From: Sulfuricurvum sp.
Lineage (GTDB): Bacteria; Campylobacterota; Campylobacteria; Campylobacterales; Sulfurimonadaceae
Reading direction: 5' to 3'
Assembly (NCBI RefSeq): GCF_023229695.1
Contig: NZ_JALNYS010000021.1
Span: forward strand, 1-55,627
Length of the DNA stretch: 55,627 nt
Of the stretch, positions 33,055 through 41,356 are shown in pieces. The notes below the pieces were generated by a model, which was not told where the DNA came from, made no database searches, and saw only the letters and a list, made by a program, of their open reading frames with translations. A program made the translations under genes and the position numbers. The first letter of the stretch is position 1, and each line of letters begins with the position of its first letter.

Positions 33055-33561
33055 TTACGCTTTCGCCGTCATAGCTTTGTATTCCGGCCCTTCTTCGCCC
33101 AATACAAGTGTTACGCCGTCAATTTTAAACGGAGGAATGTCGAGTGGACGCGGTGGTGGTCCAAACGTCTGTTTTCCATCAGCACTGTACTCACCGCCGT
33201 GGCAAGCGCATTTGAATATTTTTGTATCCTTTTCATATCCCGGAATACATCCCAAATGGGTACAAAGACCGATCATGACCGAGAAATAATGATCGCCGAC
33301 TTTAACACTGCGACCATCGGTCGGCTTCATATCTTCGGTATATTTGAGAATAAATACCGGTTTGCCGCGCCAAACGACAACTTCTAGCTTATTGGCTTCC
33401 AATCCTGACACATCCACCGTCGTAAAGCCGGCCGACATGACGCTCGGAAGCGGATCCCATGTCTTCTTCATCGCGATGAGCGAGGCGATCCCCCCTACAG
33501 CGGCGACGGCACCAAAGGCTTTACCGATAAACCCTCTTCTGCTTTCATCCATCATTGTCAT
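33055..33561 (-). CDS. petA: Rieske iron-sulfur subunit of the bc1 complex
   Basis: A 168-residue protein with a twin-arginine signal (SRRGFIGKAF) continuing into the membrane anchor. The Rieske 2Fe-2S ligands are C100-T-H102-L-G-C105 and C118-A-C120-H121. It takes electrons from quinol at the Qo site and delivers them to cytochrome c1. Three in-frame ATGs lie at codons 1, 3 and 4; GTGAG ahead of the first fits the third codon's spacing better, so the true start may be 33,555. First gene of petABC. Confidence 0.95.
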   Translation of the reverse strand: MTMMDESRRGFIGKAFGAVAAVGGIASLIAMKKTWDPLPSVMSAGFTTVDVSGLEANKLEVVVWRGKPVFILKYTEDMKPTDGRSVKVGDHYFSVMIGLCTHLGCIPGYEKDTKIFKCACHGGEYSADGKQTFGPPPRPLDIPPFKIDGVTLVLGEEGPEYKAMTAKA

Positions 33562-33615
33562 CTCACTTAATTTAAAAATGTAACGCTACATCATAAGTGA
33601 AAAAGGTTTAACTTT

Positions 33616-34485
33616 CTATAAATCAAGACACTTCCGAATGAATTTAACACCCTTTTGATCAGATTGATGTATCGTGTGATTATTATGTGATGAATTAAGC
33701 ATAATTATATCTCGGAGCTTCTCTTTCTCGTATCCGTCTAGGACCAAAATCCCCATAAATTCAAAAAAATTGACGAAATCTCTCGGATAATCGGGACGTT
33801 GAAAATAAATCGGACGTCCCCCTCCAACAAAATTTTGAAGAATTGCCTGAGGAGAGGCACTGATCAATACGTCGGTTCGACGGATCACATCATCGTACTC
33901 TTCAGACTCATGTATGGCCGAAAAACTCTCTTTTAAACTATTTTCATAACCTAAGAAATGGTAAAATCCCATCAATAAATCCATCTTAAACGGGGCGAAC
34001 ATCGCCTGATTTGCTTCTAAATCTTTTTCGTAATCATCGTCGCCGAAAAACAGCGCCATCGGAATCGTTTTGGGAAGCGGTTCAAAGTAGCGTTCGGCAA
34101 TAACCGTTGCTTTACAAATCCCTTCCCCTTCCAGATACGGGGAGATTAAAAATTCATTCGGATGTTTCGTGTCGGCAGGATCATCACTGATACGAATAAA
34201 CGTAGAAAAGAACTGAGTCATATCTTCCAACATTATCGGATTGAGTTCTGCGGAATCAAAAATCATTGTATCGCCGTGCTGTGCGATCTGGGGAATATTA
34301 CGGACCAGATCAATTCCGACGGCACGTTTGATACCGTAATCACGGGCCTGCGCCGCAATCCGGAAATCGGAACACAATAAGGTTATATCGATCTCTTTTT
34401 GAAGCTCGTTTACAATCGCTACCGCTCTATGAAAACGATCCAATCCGATCCGATGGCCGGTGTGAACATAATAGAAATAACGCAT
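33616..34485 (-). CDS. Putative GT-B-fold protein, PseG/MurG-like
   Basis: A 289-residue soluble protein of uncertain family. The N-terminus (YYVHTGHRIGLDRFHRAVAI) resembles the GxGHxxR loop of PseG/MurG-type glycan enzymes, and there is a late glycine-rich stretch (QNFVGGGRPIYFQRPDYPRD shortened) where GT-B proteins bind nucleotide-sugar. The central part is acidic. It could act on a nucleotide sugar, but no other sugar genes are nearby. It starts on the last base of the mnmG stop (TAATG), so the two are translationally coupled. Confidence 0.55.
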   Translation of the reverse strand: MRYFYYVHTGHRIGLDRFHRAVAIVNELQKEIDITLLCSDFRIAAQARDYGIKRAVGIDLVRNIPQIAQHGDTMIFDSAELNPIMLEDMTQFFSTFIRISDDPADTKHPNEFLISPYLEGEGICKATVIAERYFEPLPKTIPMALFFGDDDYEKDLEANQAMFAPFKMDLLMGFYHFLGYENSLKESFSAIHESEEYDDVIRRTDVLISASPQAILQNFVGGGRPIYFQRPDYPRDFVNFFEFMGILVLDGYEKEKLRDIIMLNSSHNNHTIHQSDQKGVKFIRKCLDL

Positions 34486-36359
34486 TATTTGCCTTTCCCC
34501 GCCATTTTGATGTAGATTTGGAGAATATCGAGGGCGGCGGGGGTGATCCCGCTGATCTGTGACGCTGCCTGCAGCGTCGGCGGATTAAATTTATAGAGCT
34601 TATCGACAATCTCATTGGAGAGCCCCGAAACCGATTTGAAATCAAAATTTTCAGGGATAGCAATATGGAGCATATGAGACATCCGTTCAATATCTTCACT
34701 TTGTTTTTCGACGTAGCGGGCATATTTGGCTTCGATCAAAATTTGTTCTTGGATATAAGGATCAAGCTCTGCGAAACTCGGTAACAGTTTACCCAATTTA
34801 TCCAACTCAAAACTCTTACGCGAAACAAGCTGTGTCGCCGTGAGCTTGTCGGTGATATGTTCTTCGTCGATAGAGGCTAAAAAGGCCAAGAACTCTTTGT
34901 TCGGGGTATAAATCGTCTCTTCGAGAAGCTTTAACCCCTCAGAAATTTGAGTCCGTTTCGTCTCAATCCGTTCCATCTGAACATCATCAATCAATCCCAA
35001 AGCATGACCGTAGCGCCCTAAGCGTAAATCGGCCGTCTCTTCACGCAACAGCAATCGATACTCGGCGCGTGACGTAAACATACGATACGGCTCTTTCGTC
35101 CCTTTGGTCACCAAATCATCGATTAATACACCGATATAGGCCTCATCACGACGCAAAACGAGGGGCTCTTTTCCCTGTAACGATAACGCGGCATTGATCC
35201 CCGCCATCATCCCCTGGGCAGCCGCCTCTTCGTATCCCGTCGTTCCGTTGATCTGTCCGGCGAGATACAGATGTTTCACTTTTTTGGTCTCCAGCGTATG
35301 CTTGAGCTCGGTCGGATCAACATAATCGTATTCAATCGCATAGCCGTAACGGACGATTTTCGCATTCTCCATTCCGTGCACCGAATGGATCATCGAACGC
35401 TGAACATCCGGCGGCAACGACGTGGACATCCCGTTAATATAACACTCCGTATTTTCGCGCGTCTGCGGTTCGATAAAAAGGTGATGGCGCTCTTTGTCCC
35501 GAAAACGGTTGATTTTGTCTTCAATACTCGGGCAATAACGCGGCCCTACCCCTTCGATCTGCCCGGTAAACAGAGGGGCACGATGGAAATTCCCCTCAAT
35601 CAGGCTGTGGGTCTCTTCATTTGTATAGGCAATATAACAGGGGAGCTGCTCTTTTTCACGTGCAAAACGGTTCCGATCGGTGCGAAAGCTGAACGGATTG
35701 GGCAATTCATCCCCCCCCTGAACCTCCATGAGTGAAAAATCGATCGATGAGCTGTCGACGCGGGGACAGGTCCCCGTTTTGAGCCGTCCCACACTGAGCC
35801 CCGCCGCACGGAGCGAATCCGTTAGCCCTTTGGCGGCAAATTCTCCGAAACGCCCCGATTCTTGGGTGATTTCACCGATATGGACGACACCGTTCAAAAA
35901 TGTCCCGGTGGTAATAATCACCCGTTCGGCGCGGTATTCGTTCAATAAATGGGTACGCACCCCCTTCACCGCCCCCTCTTCGAGAATAAGGGAGGTCACC
36001 GTCTCTTGGATCAGAGACATATTCGGGGTTGTCAGGATTTTGTTTCGGGCAAGGACGCGGTAACGGTCCATATCGATCTGGGCACGGCTCCCGCGAACGG
36101 CGGGCCCTTTGGTAATATTGAGGATCCGGAATTGAATTCCTGCCTCATCCGTCAACAATCCCATCTCTCCGCCCAGAGCATCAAGCTCACGCACCAGATG
36201 CCCTTTTGCCAAACCGCCGACTGCCGGATTACAACTGGTCGCTCCGACCTGTTCAGCCAAAATAGAGACCATCAACGTATTATGTCCCATTCGTGCACAG
36301 GCAAGTGCGGCTTCAATGCCGGCATGTCCGCCGCCGACTACGATAACGTCATAATTCAT
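34485..36359 (-). CDS. mnmG: tRNA uridine-5-carboxymethylaminomethyl modification enzyme MnmG
   Basis: A 624-residue FAD protein with the N-terminal dinucleotide fold VGGGHAGIEAALACARMG, the SCNPAVGGLAKGHL motif, and the C-terminal helical domain that binds MnmE (ISGITPAALDILQIYIK shortened). With MnmE it installs the 5-carboxymethylaminomethyl group at wobble U34. MnmD, a later enzyme of the same modification, is encoded at 45.4 kb. A minus-10 box lies beyond a structured repeat, giving a leader of about 160 nt. Confidence 0.96.
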   Translation of the reverse strand: MNYDVIVVGGGHAGIEAALACARMGHNTLMVSILAEQVGATSCNPAVGGLAKGHLVRELDALGGEMGLLTDEAGIQFRILNITKGPAVRGSRAQIDMDRYRVLARNKILTTPNMSLIQETVTSLILEEGAVKGVRTHLLNEYRAERVIITTGTFLNGVVHIGEITQESGRFGEFAAKGLTDSLRAAGLSVGRLKTGTCPRVDSSSIDFSLMEVQGGDELPNPFSFRTDRNRFAREKEQLPCYIAYTNEETHSLIEGNFHRAPLFTGQIEGVGPRYCPSIEDKINRFRDKERHHLFIEPQTRENTECYINGMSTSLPPDVQRSMIHSVHGMENAKIVRYGYAIEYDYVDPTELKHTLETKKVKHLYLAGQINGTTGYEEAAAQGMMAGINAALSLQGKEPLVLRRDEAYIGVLIDDLVTKGTKEPYRMFTSRAEYRLLLREETADLRLGRYGHALGLIDDVQMERIETKRTQISEGLKLLEETIYTPNKEFLAFLASIDEEHITDKLTATQLVSRKSFELDKLGKLLPSFAELDPYIQEQILIEAKYARYVEKQSEDIERMSHMLHIAIPENFDFKSVSGLSNEIVDKLYKFNPPTLQAASQISGITPAALDILQIYIKMAGKGK

Positions 36360-36420
36360 TATTACTACTTTTTAAATTATTTTAGTAACTGACTATACAC
36401 ACTTGATACAAAAATAAAAT

Positions 36421-36523
36421 CTTCCGCATGTATGCGGAAAGCTTTAGGGGATTGCAAAGGACAAATATCTCCTTGCCACCTAAACGGGCTTTGCTCGTTT
36501 GGGTGCGTAACATCAATTAGTAA
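36421..36523 (+). repeat. Dispersed structured repeat, type B, in the mnmG leader
   Basis: Hairpin 1 CTTCCGCATGTATGCGGAAAG (36,421-36,441), core AGCTTTAG, hairpin 2 GCAAAGGACAAATATCTCC to TTGC (36,454-36,476), hairpin 3 AAACGGGCTTTGCTCGTTT (36,482-36,500), then the tail GTGCGTAACATCAATTAG. It shares layout and tail with copies at 1.2 and 41.3 kb. Here it lies between the mnmG promoter and the gene, so it would be transcribed into the 5' leader. Confidence 0.75.
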
Positions 36524-36527
36524 CGCA

Positions 36528-36533
36528 ATTATA
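36528..36533 (-). promoter_or_regulatory. Minus-10 box of mnmG
   Basis: GCTATAATTGCG on the minus strand contains a perfect TATAAT. Transcription from here would traverse the type B repeat before reaching the mnmG ATG at 36,359. Confidence 0.6.
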
Positions 36534-36577
36534 GCCTCCCTAGTTGAAAGCTATAAAAAGACAAAGCAAAAATAGCT

Positions 36578-36583
36578 TACAAT
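36578..36583 (+). promoter_or_regulatory. Minus-10 box of the small gene at 36,616
   Basis: GCTTACAATTAAG contains TACAAT. It would give a leader of about 25 nt before the ATG at 36,616. It diverges from the mnmG promoter 45 bp away. Confidence 0.5.
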
Positions 36584-36615
36584 TAAGAAAATCTTTTGAT
36601 GACGAGTACGTACCG

Positions 36616-36813
36616 ATGAATACAGAAAACACCAAAACCTTGGAAGAACTTCTCAAAAACTACAATCCTGCTCCGCAAGAGTATGACCCCGAAATCGACG
36701 GAGGGGATGAATACCTCATCCGGGATCAGCATTTAGAGGAAAAAGAGCGGCTGAAGGATGTTATTACGAAGCTTAAAGAAAAAAATCGGGGAGATCGTAA
36801 AGTTCGCCGCTAA
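36616..36813 (+). CDS. Small charged protein of unknown function
   Basis: A 65-residue, highly charged, probably helical or unstructured protein: acidic centre (EYDPEIDGGDEYL), then a lysine/arginine-rich C-terminus (LKEKNRGDRKVRR). There is no signal peptide, membrane segment or cysteine. The ATG at 36,616 is chosen because a minus-10 box lies 29 nt upstream; the frame extends further back across that box. It precedes the Sel1-repeat gene by 41 nt on the same strand. Function unknown. Confidence 0.6.
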   Translation: MNTENTKTLEELLKNYNPAPQEYDPEIDGGDEYLIRDQHLEEKERLKDVITKLKEKNRGDRKVRR

Positions 36814-36854
36814 AGTCCGCTACGTTATAATTCACGAAAAAGAGACTATTGACA

Positions 36855-37538
36855 ATGCTTCAAAATGCGTTTGATGCTTTTAACCGGGGGGACTACCCCT
36901 CGGCCCTCTCCCTCTTCACGCTTCTCGCGGATCAAAACAATCCTACCGCAATTTCATCATTAGGTTATATGTACCAAAAAGGGCTTGGGGTCGATCTGAG
37001 TCTGGAACGGGCGTTTGCGTTCTACACCCGGGCGGCACAGATGAACGAACCCACCGCCTTGTACAATCTGGCACTCATGGTTGCCGATGGCGTCGTCGTC
37101 CCCCACGACCAGTTTAAATCGCATGCGTTGATGCTGGAAGCTGCCGTATTGGAGTTTCCGCAGGCACAATTCGAAGCCGGTCTGGGTTTGGAAAGGGGCT
37201 TGGGGTGTATCCAAAACTTCTCGGAAGCGGCATTTTGGTATGAAGAGGCGGCAAAACGGGGAAATGCAAACGGATTTAACAATCTGGGGGTCCTCTACAA
37301 AGAGGGGCACGGCGTACGTCAGGATTATCCCCGAGCCTTTATCTGTTTTTCCCGTGCTGCCGCAATGAATCTCCCCGAAGGGCAGTATAATCTGGGTTTG
37401 ATGTACGATCAGGGATTAGGGTGCGACACAGATCACGATACGGCACTGCAATGGTGCCGAAAAGCGGCCTATAACGGTCATGAACGGGCCAAAGCCATTA
37501 TCCAAAATCTACAGGAAGAGGGAAAAATCGTATGGTAA
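36855..37538 (+). CDS. Sel1-like repeat (SLR) protein
   Basis: A 227-residue protein built almost entirely of five to six Sel1/TPR-like repeats of about 36 residues, with recurring LGYMYQKGLGV, LGLMYDQGLGC and A-x-x-W/F-Y-x-x-A-A-x-x-G/N signatures. No signal peptide is seen, so it is probably cytoplasmic. SLR proteins act as adaptors or scaffolds; the partner is unknown. The ATG at 36,855 is chosen over a TTG two codons earlier. It overlaps the next gene by 7 nt, so the two are probably co-translated. Confidence 0.85.
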   Translation: MLQNAFDAFNRGDYPSALSLFTLLADQNNPTAISSLGYMYQKGLGVDLSLERAFAFYTRAAQMNEPTALYNLALMVADGVVVPHDQFKSHALMLEAAVLEFPQAQFEAGLGLERGLGCIQNFSEAAFWYEEAAKRGNANGFNNLGVLYKEGHGVRQDYPRAFICFSRAAAMNLPEGQYNLGLMYDQGLGCDTDHDTALQWCRKAAYNGHERAKAIIQNLQEEGKIVW

Positions 37539-38437
37539 AGCGGACCAATGGATCGTTCACCCCGGAACATATCCGGTTTTTGGGATACATTCGTGCCGTT
37601 GGGACAGGCCCGAAAGGAAATCGCCCGTTGAGCAGGGAAGAGGCCGGCGATGCCTTCGAACTGATACTCGAACGGCGGATTCCCGATACCCTCATCAGCG
37701 CTTTTTTACTCGGGTGGAGAGTTCAGGGAGAGGGTGACGAAGAGCTCGGCGGATGTATCGATTATCTCTCCAAACGCCTTGCAACGCACACTCACGAAGG
37801 GATAGAAATCGGCTATCCGATGGACGGAAAAGCCAAATTTCCCCCCCTTATGCTCAAAGCGGCAGGAGAGCTCAATGCTTTGCATGTTCACGCGGCGTAT
37901 GATCTTCCGTTGGGTCCGAAATACGGAATTGCTCTCGATCAGTTTTCTCTTGAACTCCCCAATTTGACCCTTCATAATCGGCAGGAGTTTTTCCCCGAAC
38001 TTACCCGTTTAACGCAGATGCGCAATGAGATCGGTATCCGGACGGCATTTAATACTCTGGAAAAACTCAACTTTCTGGCTCCCATAGCCCTGATAGGAAT
38101 GCATCACGCCCCCTATTTTGATCTCTATGCTTCCCTCTACGGCAACCACTATAAACGTCTGGTTATCGTTCAAGGACATGAAGGGACCCCTGAAATTCTC
38201 AAAAAAACCAAATATAAGATCGTTGAGAACGGTGAAGTCTCAACCCATTCCCTGGATCCGGAAGATTTCGGTATTGTGCCGATCCAGACCAAAGAGGAGA
38301 TGACGTTGGAAACGATGAAAATGCTTCTTCTGAATCCGGATGAAAATCTTAAAAAGCTAATCCGTCTTAATGCCGCCTTTCTCGGATGGAACGCAGGAGT
38401 CTACGAGAGCATCGAAAGCGCTTACGCTTCCCTCTGA
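37532..38437 (+). CDS. TrpD2/YbiB-like glycosyltransferase-family-3 protein
   Basis: A 301-residue protein with the fold of anthranilate phosphoribosyltransferase: an N-terminal helical domain (FLGYIRAVGTGPKGNRPLSR shortened, AFLLGWRVQGE) and a larger domain rich in GHEGTPE and TKYKIVENGE. The strict TrpD phosphoribosyl-diphosphate motifs (GTGGD and the second acidic site) are missing, as in the TrpD2 (YbiB) group, which binds nucleic acids instead of making tryptophan. No trp genes are nearby. It ends 7 nt from the convergent diguanylate cyclase gene. Confidence 0.75.
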   Translation: MVKRTNGSFTPEHIRFLGYIRAVGTGPKGNRPLSREEAGDAFELILERRIPDTLISAFLLGWRVQGEGDEELGGCIDYLSKRLATHTHEGIEIGYPMDGKAKFPPLMLKAAGELNALHVHAAYDLPLGPKYGIALDQFSLELPNLTLHNRQEFFPELTRLTQMRNEIGIRTAFNTLEKLNFLAPIALIGMHHAPYFDLYASLYGNHYKRLVIVQGHEGTPEILKKTKYKIVENGEVSTHSLDPEDFGIVPIQTKEEMTLETMKMLLLNPDENLKKLIRLNAAFLGWNAGVYESIESAYASL

Positions 38438-38444
38438 TGTGTCT

Positions 38445-40499
38445 CTATCGCCGTTGCGCTTCTTTGTCCCGGTACATCAGCCGGTCGGCGATGCTGATAA
38501 CCGTGTTGGCGTCCAACGCCTCTTTCCCGAAGACATGGATCCCTACACTTGCCGAGAGGGTGTAGTGTGCCCCTTTGAGCATATAGGGGAGAGCCAACTC
38601 TTCTTGAATTTTTTGAACGATAAACGCGGTATATTCGATTCCGCTCTCTTTATCGCTTCCCAAATCACTCACCAGAACAATAAATTCGTCTCCTCCGAAA
38701 CGGGCCGCCGTATCGGTCGCCCGGATAGACGCCCGGATACGGCATCCCACTTCAACCAGCAACGCATCTCCCGCTTCATGCCCATACGTATCATTTAGCG
38801 GTTTAAAATGGTTCAGATCCAGATAAATCAATCCCATAAAGGTATTATTGCGTTTGACCGTTACTATCGCCTGTTCCAAACGGTCCAAAAGCAACCTTCG
38901 GTTGGGCAATCCGGTCAACGGATCGTAAAAGGCCAATGTGCGGATCTCCGTTTCCGCCTTGATCCGCTCCGAAACATCCCGTGTCGATCCGATAAATCGG
39001 GCCGGTTTTCCCTGATCATCCAAAATAAGACGGGCACTGGCTTCCGTCCATACGGTCGAACCGTTTTTATGGGGCTGTTCAAGGACAATCGTCATAATAG
39101 AAGGTTCTTTTCCCGAAGCAACCTCAGCAAACGCTTTGGCCATTGCGGTTTGTACCGCCTCTTTGGATCCCGGGCAAATGGCTTCATTCACCTTTTGGCG
39201 AATCACCTCCTCGGAAGTATACCCTCGCAATTTCTCGACTGAGGGGCTTATATAGGTAAAACTTCCGTCCAATTCCATCACCCAGATAACATCCGACGTA
39301 TTTTCAGCCAGCCACCGATACTCTTTCTCAACATGCTTTGCCGATTCAGAGATCTGGACCGCCATCTCATTGATATCCAAGCAGAGCTGACCGATCTCAT
39401 CGCCTCTTTTCAAATTGCAATCGACACGCGTGTTATACTCCCCCTTGGCAATTTTGTTGGTCATCTCCGAAATCGCCTGAATCGGTTTCACCAGATAACG
39501 CTGGATAATCCAATAGAGACTCATCCAGGAAACCAACGTCAGCATCACGTAAATCAGAATGATAATCCCTATCTCTTTGGGACCGAATACATTATTCAAA
39601 TCGACCATAGAGAGGTTAATCCACTTTAACTCCGGAAGATAGGTTGCCGAGGCGATATAATGGTGCCCGTCAAGATAGAGATCAAAACTTGTCGTAGGGA
39701 CTTTTTGCCGGCTTAGATCCATTAGGTATTTGTGCAATTCACCTTCGTTATGCCCTTTGTCCGCCAAAGAGGCCAATGTAATCCATTGCGTGGAATCCAT
39801 CACTTCGGAATGGTAATTGACATAACGTTTCTCTTTATGGGCGACGATAGCCCCCTGGGTATTGAGGATCATCGTCGTAAACCCTTTTTTATCTTCCGCT
39901 ATGTACTCGTCGATAAAGCGGGTATAATCAAATCCGACCCCTAAAACGCCGATCCGTTTGCCATTCGTTATAATCGGCATATTGAGCCACAATTTGGTCA
40001 GTCCCAAGACTTCGTCATAATCAATATTAAGATTATAGGGATCCGGAGACTGCAAGGTATGAAAAAACCATTGGTCGTTATACTTTTTAGGAGATAAGGT
40101 TTTAATGTATTCCGATCCGCTATAACTCCCGTTTGCATCGTTGAAATAATAATGGCCGCTTTTCTCAAAAGCAATAAACCAGCTCCCGGCTCTGCTGACC
40201 TCCATATAATCGTTTAAAAGAGAAAAAACCTTTTGCCGGAACACTGGATCGTGCTCATGTTCGGCCCATAACGTAATGGCAGCATTGGAGGAGAGTTTTT
40301 GGGTCAGCGTTAAATCAAATTCAAGGGTCCCTTTGATTTTTTCCGCATAGCGCATTGCGTTTTCTCGGGCATACTCGCTCCCCAGGTCATGTGCGATACC
40401 GATCGAAAAATAGCGTATGACGAAAAAAGTGATCACACTCATGATCAGGAAAACAAAGACACCGACAACCGTACTTCGAGCACGTAAACCAAATTTCAT
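38445..40499 (-). CDS. Membrane sensor diguanylate cyclase (dCache-HAMP-PAS-GGDEF)
   Basis: A 684-residue protein: TM1 (about 10-30), a periplasmic double-Cache-like sensor (about 35-310), TM2 (about 313-335), HAMP (about 336-388), PAS with PAC (about 398-515) and GGDEF (about 520-684). The catalytic motif GGDEF (602-606) is intact, and the product-inhibition site RATD (593-596) lies five residues ahead. It makes c-di-GMP from two GTP in response to an external small ligand plus a cytoplasmic PAS signal. It may link to the PilZ-like chemoreceptor at 21.5 kb, which is inference. Confidence 0.92.
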   Translation of the reverse strand: MKFGLRARSTVVGVFVFLIMSVITFFVIRYFSIGIAHDLGSEYARENAMRYAEKIKGTLEFDLTLTQKLSSNAAITLWAEHEHDPVFRQKVFSLLNDYMEVSRAGSWFIAFEKSGHYYFNDANGSYSGSEYIKTLSPKKYNDQWFFHTLQSPDPYNLNIDYDEVLGLTKLWLNMPIITNGKRIGVLGVGFDYTRFIDEYIAEDKKGFTTMILNTQGAIVAHKEKRYVNYHSEVMDSTQWITLASLADKGHNEGELHKYLMDLSRQKVPTTSFDLYLDGHHYIASATYLPELKWINLSMVDLNNVFGPKEIGIIILIYVMLTLVSWMSLYWIIQRYLVKPIQAISEMTNKIAKGEYNTRVDCNLKRGDEIGQLCLDINEMAVQISESAKHVEKEYRWLAENTSDVIWVMELDGSFTYISPSVEKLRGYTSEEVIRQKVNEAICPGSKEAVQTAMAKAFAEVASGKEPSIMTIVLEQPHKNGSTVWTEASARLILDDQGKPARFIGSTRDVSERIKAETEIRTLAFYDPLTGLPNRRLLLDRLEQAIVTVKRNNTFMGLIYLDLNHFKPLNDTYGHEAGDALLVEVGCRIRASIRATDTAARFGGDEFIVLVSDLGSDKESGIEYTAFIVQKIQEELALPYMLKGAHYTLSASVGIHVFGKEALDANTVISIADRLMYRDKEAQRR

Positions 40500-40578
40500 A
40501 ATTAGTTTCCATCTTCATTTAAAAAAAATCAATAGTATCTTGTAAAAGCTAAAAATCAACCCTTTTGAGGAGTTTAGC

Positions 40579-40584
40579 TATAAT
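40579..40584 (+). promoter_or_regulatory. Minus-10 box of ribE
   Basis: TTTAGCTATAATTGACC contains a perfect TATAAT, 29 nt before the GTG start. The leader is too short for an FMN riboswitch, and none of its conserved elements was seen. Confidence 0.65.
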
Positions 40585-40612
40585 TGACCCATAACAAGAG
40601 CAAAGGATAGAT

Positions 40613-41227
40613 GTGTTTACAGGATTAATTCGCGAAATGGCTACGGTTAAAAGCTATGGAGGAAACCGTCTCTCCCTTAAAGCGCACTATCACCCGAAAC
40701 TGGGCGATTCGATTGCGATCAACGGCACCTGCCTCTCGGTCGTCAGCATCGAAAGCGACGGCTTCAGCGTAGAACTCTCTCCGGAGACCCAAAAGCATAT
40801 CGCAACCGAAAAACTCAAAGGTCAAGTTCATATCGAACCGGCCATGATGATGGGGGAGCGGTTCGAAGGACACATCGTTCAAGGACACATCGATACCATC
40901 GGCACCGTCGCGTCGATCACCGACAACGGCAACAGCGTTGAGGTCATCATCGATGTCGATTCTGAGTATATCCCCCTCATCCCCCCTAAAGGTTCCATTG
41001 CCATCGACGGCGTCAGCCTCACCGTCAACGAGGTGATGAAAGACTCCTTCCGCCTCACGATCATCCCCATCACAATGCGCGAAACCCTGTTTGGAACCTA
41101 CAAAAAAGGGACGCGGGTCAATATCGAAACGGACGTTTTCGCCCGCTACATGCACCATATCCTCACTTCGTCAAAAAAAACAAATCTGAGCTGGGACGAT
41201 ATCGACCACATCAGTTCACTTTACTAA
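40613..41227 (+). CDS. ribE: Riboflavin synthase, alpha chain
   Basis: A 204-residue two-barrel riboflavin synthase starting MFTGLIREMA, with the internal duplication shown by NGTCLSV and DGVSLTVNEV and by two HIVQGHIDTIG/H-type segments. It dismutates two 6,7-dimethyl-8-ribityllumazines to riboflavin. The GTG start has AAAGGATAG before it. It ends TTTAC-TAA, inside the tail of a type B repeat. The flavin it makes is needed by the FMN-based operon next door, though the neighbourhood may be chance. Confidence 0.93.
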   Translation: MFTGLIREMATVKSYGGNRLSLKAHYHPKLGDSIAINGTCLSVVSIESDGFSVELSPETQKHIATEKLKGQVHIEPAMMMGERFEGHIVQGHIDTIGTVASITDNGNSVEVIIDVDSEYIPLIPPKGSIAIDGVSLTVNEVMKDSFRLTIIPITMRETLFGTYKKGTRVNIETDVFARYMHHILTSSKKTNLSWDDIDHISSLY

Positions 41228-41325
41228 CTGATGTTACGCACTTTCCGGGCAAAGCCCAGAAAGTGGCAGGGACTAAAGTCCCTACAACCTCCTGAAGCTA
41301 CCCGCATCTTTCGGATGCGGGAGAT
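41221..41325 (-). repeat. Dispersed structured repeat, type B (best-preserved copy)
   Basis: Read on the minus strand: hairpin 1 CCCGCATCCGAAAGATGCGGG (41,321-41,301), AGCTTCAGGAGG, hairpin 2 GTAGGGACTTTAGTCCCTGC (41,285-41,266), hairpin 3 of 27 nt (41,265-41,239, loop region GGGCTTTGCCC), and tail CGTAACATCAGTTAG. The tail contains the ribE stop codon. At the other side ACTGACC (41,326-41,332) is complementary to GGTCAGT near the apbE stop (41,355-41,361), so the convergent spacer could form one large fold. Confidence 0.8.
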
Positions 41326-41356
41326 TACTGACCTATTTCGCCCCTTTTGAAAAAGG

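Noticed and set aside
33567..33595. Hairpin ATGTA-GCGT-TACAT followed by TTTTT upstream of the Rieske gene
   Set aside because: A 5-bp stem is too weak to call a terminator with confidence, and it lies upstream of petA where termination would not be expected.
40585..40612. FMN riboswitch upstream of ribE
   Set aside because: The leader after the TATAAT box is about 25 nt, far too short for an RFN element.
40625..41158. Long open frame on the minus strand opposite ribE (177 codons)
   Set aside because: It is antisense to a clear riboflavin synthase, has low-complexity aspartate/arginine-rich composition typical of a shadow frame, and no start signals.
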